Below are positions 58,229 through 64,000 of a DNA stretch of 64,000 bases, piece by piece. The notes under the pieces were generated by a model. That model was not told where the DNA came from. It ran no database searches and was given only the letters and a program-made list of their open reading frames with translations. The position numbers and the translations under genes were made by a program. Within the stretch, counting starts at the first letter, position 1. The number at the start of each line of letters is the position of its first letter. The stretch comes from Calamus simplicifolius (taxonomy: Eukaryota > Streptophyta > Magnoliopsida > Arecales > Arecaceae): NCBI GenBank assembly GCA_900491605.1, contig UESW01001684.1, positions 1 to 64,000 on the forward strand, given 5' to 3'.

Positions 58229-61200
58229 TCAACTCAAAAGGGATGTGGAGAGCTGCCATCTATCAATCAAATGGAGATTTGTTGCATTTTGGGGAAAGTA
58301 GCACCATCCAACTTCATCCTAATCGAATCCATAATCTTAGTGACAATTCCGTTTACATTCAGAGGCAAACGCCCATGCTTGCGGGAGTTTCTTTCAAACC
58401 ATATGAAGTACAAAGTAGCTCCCAAGGCAAGCCTGCAAACAATGGAATGAAAAGAGCATCCTTTGATATTTCTGCAAAGCCACGGCCTCAGAGTCACCCA
58501 AGAGGATGGGTAGTGCGCTAAGTGACATTTGCTAGCGATTGTAGACCAAACCCGAGAAGAGAATGGACAATTGAAAAATAGATGGTCATGATCCTCAGTT
58601 CTTCCATGACATAAATAGCATGTCATATGACAAAGATTTCCAAAAGAGATCAGGCGATCCTGGGTAGAAAGCCTACCTCTAATGGCTAACCATAAAATGA
58701 AGGAATGCCTTGGAACATGATGCTTAAACCAGACTAAATGGGCCCAATCAACACGTTGGGAAGGAGACCGGAGAATATTCCAAGCTCTTTTAATAGAGAA
58801 AGCAGTAGATCCTTCCCATAATACTTTATCATGACAGCTACAGTCGGGCAAAGGGAGGGAACTGGCATCAGATTTCAAAGTGATTAGCTCAGGCGAATTA
58901 GCGGCAGGCCACCTCCAATTTCCAGCAGAAATAATGGCACTAACCTTAGCATCTTTGGTAAGGCCCGAGTCGGTAATAACTCTAGCATTGGAAGAAGAGC
59001 AAATAGGGCCTTGAGGTCTCCATGAATCAAACCAAAGGGAGGTGCTATCACCATTCCCCACCTTTACAGAAATGAAATTCTTCACTCTATCCCGAATCTT
59101 GAGGATTTTCCTCCAAGTCCAAGAGCAATTCCAAGGGACTTTTGCAACCCAGAAGTGTTCTTTGTGCAGCAGATTTAACTTTACCCAAGCAGCCCATAAG
59201 GAGTTAGAGCAAGGATTGCATAATAACCAAATGTGCCGAGCCATTGAGGCAGCATTCCAGTCACGGACCTTCTTGATACCCAGACCCCCTTCATCCTTAG
59301 GAGTAGAGATGACTGACCAAGAGACTTTAGCTCCATACCGATTCAAAGAAACTCCGTTCCATAAAAAGGCCGAAAGAATACTTTCAATTTCTTTAGTGAC
59401 TTTGACCGGAAGAATGAAGTGGGCACTCCAAAAAGACTGAATACTAAAGATTACAGATTGTATGAGTTGCAGTCTGCCAGCATAGGAGAGGAAACGATTA
59501 GTCCAAACCTTGATCCTCCTTACAATACGGTCAACCAAGCATGACAATCAAGAGCTTTGAGCTTCATGGAAGTTAGAGGAACACCCAGATATCTGATTGG
59601 GAAAGAACCAAGAGAAAATCCCAACAAGTTTGTAAAATCTCGATGGAGATGGACTGAAGCACCCGAGAGGAAAATGAAGCTTTTTGACTTATTAGGAATG
59701 AGACCTGAGAGGGAGGAGAAAGTATCAAGAGCATCTTTTACCACTCTGATAGAGTTCAAATCTCCGCAGCAGAAAACCATCAGATCATCAGCAAAACAAA
59801 GATGTGAAATCTTGGATTTCCGGCATCTCCAATGAAACTTGAAAGAAGGGGAGGCTTGGATTTTCTGATCAAGGATTCGAGAGAAGATATCCATGCATAT
59901 AACAAAAAGGTAAGGAGAAATGGGATCACCTTGACGAAGACCTTTCTTTCCAGCAAAGAAACCATTGAGTTCACCATTAATTGCCACAGAATACTTAGCA
60001 GAAGAGACACAAGACCGAATCCATCCAATAAATAATGGAGGGAAACCAAGAAGCTGAAGGGAATCCCAAAGGAAATCCCACCGTACCGAATCGAAAGCCT
60101 TCATTAAATCAATCTTTAGAGCACACAGCAAGGAGAGGAGGAAGGAAGATGATAACCACGGACCAGCTCCTGTGCCAACAGAATGTTATCACCAATATGC
60201 CTTCCATGCACAAAAGCAGTTTGTGCATCATTTATAAAAGATGGGAGAACACACTTCAGACGATTGGCAAGGAGCTTTGAGATGCATTTATACACAGTGT
60301 TGCAGCAAGAAATCGGTCTGAAGTCCTTCAATTTTGAAGCATTTGGGACCTTAGGAATAAGCGCAATAATAGTACAATTAACCTCCTTGAGAAGCAGGCC
60401 CTTGGAGAAAAATTCCTTGATAGCGGCAGTGATTTCATCGCCAACGATGGGCCAGGTCTTTTGGAAGAAGAAAGCGTTAAAACCATCAGGGCCTGGAGCT
60501 TTGTTAGGATGAAGATCAAAATAGCCACTTTGATTTCTTCATCAGTGAAGTCGCAGGTTAAATTCCTTATTTGATCAGGAGAGAGAGCAGAATCCATAAA
60601 CTTTGCAAGAACATCTCTTCCATCATATCTGGTACTACAGTTCGTACCGAGGAGTTGAGTGTAGAAATTGACCACCTCTTGAGCAATCTGATCCTTCTCC
60701 CGAATCCAATCTCCATTTTCATTCTGGATACAAAGGATCTTGTTAATATTGTTCCTTCCCTTAATAGAATTGAAGAAAAAGGAAGTGCATTGATCTCCTT
60801 CTTTCAACCATTGGATTCTGCTCCTCTGCCTAGCATAGCTCTCCTTCCCAATGCAGGCAAGTGACAGCCTCTTAGCACAGTCTATCTCCTTCTCAAGGAG
60901 ATCCTTTTCATTGTGACCAGCAGCTATAGATGATTGCAAGCCAGATAGTTCTTTTTTTTTTTTTTTTTTGAAGGTTAACAAGCCAGATAGTTCAGAGCGA
61001 AGAGAAGCAAGATCACCATTGATAAAAACATTCTTGCTCCTACTCAGATCTTTCAAAGCAGATAACAAGTTTCAGCTTTTTGAAAACTCTAAACATGGTA
61101 TGGCCAACCACAGGGGTGTTCCAAATCTTCTCAATTAACGGATAGAATTCATCAAACTCAGTCCAGAAATTAAAGAATTTAAAAGGAGTTTTGTATAGAG

Positions 61201-61913
61201 GTAGGGTAATCCCAAGAATACCACTGCCGGTGAGTGATCAGAAAGACCAAATGGAAGAAATTCAGCATAAGATTGAGCAAAAGAATGGAGCCACAAAGAA
61301 TTAACAAGAGATCTGTCCAGTTTCCTAAGGATATGCCCATTCGCTCTAGAATTGTGCCAAGTGAAGAGACATCCACCAAATCTTAAGTCATCCAAACCGG
61401 CTTCAAACAGGGTATCATTTAACTCATCCATGTAGCAAGGCCACTCTAAGCTACCACCTTTCCTTTCATGTCGAAAACGGATGGCATTGAAGTCCCCCAT
61501 AACAATCCAAGGCAGTTGAGAAGAAGAATTAGCATGCTCCTTCAAATTAGCCCAAAGCTGTCTTCTAGCAATAGCATCATTCAAGCCATAGACAAAAGAG
61601 GTTGCAAACCTAACACCAGAGTCAAGAAGAGTGATAGAAAGGTGAATAATCTGATCATGCTTGGAAACAACATCAGCCTGAAGTTTGTTTGGATCCCACC
61701 ATATCCAAATCCTACCGGAGCCTTCCCCATCATAAAGGTTTACACAGTGCCAGCCTTTTAACAAGCTCATTTGAAGCTTATCTTACATGCTTTAATCTTA
61801 GTCTCAAGAAGAGCTATACAAGAGAGTTTTTGAGAATGAACCAAGTTACGGACTTCCGAATGCTTAGCAGGGTCATTAAGACCCCGAATATTCCAAGAAG
61901 CTAATTTAAACAT
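58229..61913 (-). pseudogene. LINE-G ORF2: endonuclease, RT, zf-RVT; frameshifted
   Basis: Starts MFKLASWNIRGLNDPAKH at 61913, overlapping the ORF1 stop by 13 nt. Endonuclease: ALLETKI, WIVMGDFNAIRFRHERKGG, LSDHSPAVV. The linker region (61068-60328) is open across the micro-insertion. RT: LKIDLMKAFDSVRWDFLWDS, KKGLRQGDPISPYLF, LCFADDLMVFCCGDL. A 426-codon open part (59547-58267) covers the rest with zf-RVT (SFILWLAIRGRL, CYLC, HLFFNC). Frame breaks lie near 61780, 61170, 61075, 60520, 60120 and 59540, and one near 58270 before the end WQLSTSLLS-stop. Confidence 0.9.
60937..60993 (-). mobile_element. Micro-LINE insertion (27 bp) with 15-bp target duplication
   Basis: T18 plus GAAGGTTAA (60952-60978) is, on the minus strand, the last 9 bases of a group I-like LINE end (TTAACCTTC) plus poly(A). 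It is flanked by perfect direct repeats CAAGCCAGATAGTTC (60937-60951 and 60979-60993). Insert plus duplication is 42 bp, so the host ORF2 frame stays open; the protein gains a short Lys-rich stretch and repeats ELSGL. This is an extreme 5' truncation of a retrotransposed LINE. Confidence 0.93.
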
Positions 61914-62604
61914 TTGGAATCCAATAAGGGTTTCCCACTGGAGATACTAGAGCTCCGGTTCTTCTTCTTATCCTTCTTCTTCCTTCCCAGTTTTCTCTCA
62001 ACTTCATCAATCATGATAAGTTTCTTTGCAAGAAGAGGAGTGCATGGAGGGGACGAAAGAGGAGAAGAGTCCCCGCAGCCAGCAGTGGGGGAAGTCTCCA
62101 AGGAGCAGGTGGAGCCTTCAGCATGAGGTGCAATAATATCACCCTTCGGGTCTAATACCATCCTCAATAACAACATCAGGACATCGAGAGGGATCATCAG
62201 AAATAGAGATGGAACCCTTAGATGTGGACGGAGCATCGATAACAGAGGTAACTACTTTAGGAGCACAATCAGCGTCCACAATGGTTGCAGTTGGATCAGC
62301 ATCCAAGGTAGGGCATTGAAGGAATTGCAGGAGCTGCGCAGACCACTTGCTGAAGGGAAGCCATTCGAAAGAACCTTTGAATGGGGAACAGACTGAACAT
62401 TCTGAACAATGGAAGTCGGAGCTTGCTGAATCATTGAAGGGGAGGAATGCGAAACCGACACAACCTTACGGTGACTTGGCACATGCATCCATTCCCCATC
62501 TGAATAAGAGTTAGAGATATGCTGAGATGATTTCGGAACCCAAACCTGATGGCTAACCTTTTTGCAGTTGTTGGATAGATGACCAAACTCCTTGCAAACA
62601 GAGT
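61901..62604 (-). pseudogene. LINE-G ORF1, C-terminal part
   Basis: Opens in the knuckle (SVCKEFGHLSNNC; the first Cys is lost at the truncation point). The linker region (VPKSSQHISNSYSDGEWMHV) follows, then a frameshift near 62290. The tail PLSSPPCTPLLAKKLIMIDE, Lys-rich, ends SKCLN-stop, overlapping ORF2 by 13 nt. The Asp-Pro tract is weak in this copy, with isolated ADPTA and DDPS only. Confidence 0.82.
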
Positions 62605-64000
62605 ATCCAACTCGATACTCGAGCAATGCTATCGATTTGACTTGATTTGGGTTTGATCTATATCAATCCAACCTTTTCTTGGAGCAATGCTGCGAATTAG
62701 ACTTGATTCATGTGGATCTAATCCTGGTCTTGTTGCAATGCTTTGGATTGGACTTATTTTGGAATTTGATCTAAGTTTGGCTCGACCCGATCTTGGAGCA
62801 TCACTTCCAATTGGACTTGACTTAGGTTTGATCTAAGATTGATCCAATCCGAACTTAGAGCAACATTCCAAATTCAAATTGATTTAAAAGCCTTGATTTG
62901 GCCCGATCTTGTAGCAACTCTCCGGATTGAACTTCATTTAGCTTGATGTAGGTTAGATATAGGTCAAATCATGGAGTAATGCTTCGNNNNNNNNNNNNNN
63001 NNNNNNNNNNNNNNNNNNNNNNNNNNNNNNNNNNNNNNNNNNNNNNNNNNNNNNNNNNNNNNNNNNNNNNNNNNNNNNNNNNNNNNNNNNNNNNNNNNNN
63101 NNNNNNNNNNNNNNNNNNNNNNNNNNNNNNNNNNNNNNNNNNNNNNNNNNNNNNNNNNNNNNNNNNNNNNNNNNNNNNNNNNNNNNNNNNNNNNNNNNNN
63201 NNNNNNNNNNNNNNNNNNNNNNNNTCGGGTTTGATCTAACTTGATCATGGAACAATGCTCCTAATTTAACTTGATTCAGGTTCGATCATAGTTTGATCTA
63301 ACTTGATCTCGAAGTAATGTTTCATATTATACTTAATTTGGGCTCCATCTTGGTTTAAACTAACCCGATTTTGAAGCAACACTCTAAAATAGACTTGATT
63401 TAGGTTTGTTGTTTTAGCAAACCCGATTTTAGGGCATCGCTTTAGATTTGATCCAATTCGGTTTTAATCTAAGTTTGATAAAACTCAATCTTAGTGCAAC
63501 GCTCTCGATTAAACTTGATTTGGGTATTATCTTTATTTCATCGAGCCTACCTAATCACAAGCAACACTCAAAATTGGACTTGATTAATGTTTGATCTTAC
63601 CTGATCATGCAGCATCACTTCAATTGAACTTCATTCATCTTAGAGCATTCCAGCCCGACCTTAGAGAAATGCTCCATATCGAACTTTATTTGGGTTTGAC
63701 CTAGTTTGATCCGACCTTATCTTGGAACAATGCATTTAAATTGCATTTGATTCATATTTGATTTGAGTCTGAACCAAATCAATCTTGGAGGAATGCAACA
63801 TATTTCACTTAATTCGAGATTGATATAAGTTTGATCCAATGCGATCTTTGAGGAATGCTCTACATTGGACTTGATTTGGGTTTTGATCTTGCTTTGATCA
63901 AGCTCGATCTATGATCAAGGCTCGATATTGAACTTAATTACGATTTGATCAAAGTTTAGTCGAATCCGATCTAGAGCAATGTTACATATTTGATTTGTTC
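62605..64000. repeat. Satellite array 4, to the window edge
   Basis: Same satellite resuming inside the monomer where LINE-G inserted. The next HOR landmark is predicted near 63130, inside the N gap, which agrees with the period. The array continues past the right edge. Confidence 0.93.
62987..63224. other. Assembly gap (238 N)
   Basis: N run inside satellite. The flanking monomers are about four apart in the HOR order (GTAATGCTTCG on the left, TCGGGTTTGATCTAACTTGA on the right), so 238 bases is roughly the right size. Confidence 0.95.

Larger units (their letters stand above)
58025..62604 (-). mobile_element. LINE-G, 5'-truncated LINE in satellite
   Basis: Bounded by the 12-bp duplication ATCCAACTCGAT; poly(A) is seen as a T run at 58025-58039. 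The 5' end falls inside the ORF1 CCHC knuckle, at the first Cys codon. The element therefore holds the ORF1 C-terminus, ORF2 and a group II 3' UTR (like LINE-C), 4.6 kb in all. It carries a 27-bp micro-insertion at 60952. Confidence 0.94.

Noticed and set aside
14589..64000. Naming the arrays as a functional centromere
   Set aside because: HOR structure alone is not enough; dense old LINE insertions point at least as well to pericentromeric or other heterochromatin. CENH3 data would be needed.

Overview
The window looks like plant nuclear heterochromatin, probably pericentromeric or a satellite block, from an angiosperm that I cannot place more precisely. I see no ordinary host gene, tRNA, rRNA, operon or prokaryotic feature. 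Everything recognisable is transposon or satellite DNA: plant L1-type LINEs (ORF1 with a DUF4283-like domain and a CCHC knuckle; ORF2 with an APE-type endonuclease, a reverse transcriptase and a zf-RVT domain), one Ty3/gypsy element, one solo LTR, and a long-period satellite.

Layout. 1-2341: 5' part of a minus-strand Ty3/gypsy element (gag, leader, PBS, 5' LTR), inserted in LINE-A. 2342-14588: plus-strand LINE-A, split by the nested plus-strand LINE-B (4791-12321). 14589-26040: satellite array 1, containing a solo LTR (21701-22928). 26041-38316: plus-strand LINE-C, split by the nested minus-strand LINE-D (29490-35721). 38317-43924: satellite array 2. 43925-53940: minus-strand LINE-E, split by the nested plus-strand 5'-truncated LINE-F (46344-49760). 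53941-58024: satellite array 3. 58025-62604: minus-strand 5'-truncated LINE-G, itself hit by a 27-bp micro-LINE insertion (60952-60978). 62605-64000: satellite array 4. N gaps lie at 14181-14293 and 62987-63224. Target-site duplications (TSDs) of 12-17 bp bound LINE-B, C, E, F, G and the micro-insertion. A 5-bp TSD bounds the solo LTR.

Satellite. It is hierarchical: monomers of about 60 bp, in a higher-order repeat (HOR) of about 25 or 26 different monomers (about 1.48 or 1.53 kb), plus a 0.99-kb deletion variant amplified together with a 1.48-kb unit as a 2.48-kb super-repeat. Subtracting each insertion with its TSD restores the HOR period across every break that can be tested. All four arrays were therefore one satellite tract of about 21.3 kb, later invaded by about 28 kb of retroelements.

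LINEs. The seven copies fall into three 3'-UTR groups (B, D, E; C, G; A, F). All seven keep a small GC-rich hairpin shortly before the poly(A). ORF1 and ORF2 overlap by one of three stop/start arrangements. ORF1 carries a variable Asp-Pro repeat tract and a conserved Ser-Pro-rich/LLAR/basic tail, and in LINE-B and LINE-E this region is a mosaic that includes a fossil ORF2 start. No copy is fully intact. Many frameshifts are single-base changes in homopolymers, so some may be assembly errors rather than decay.
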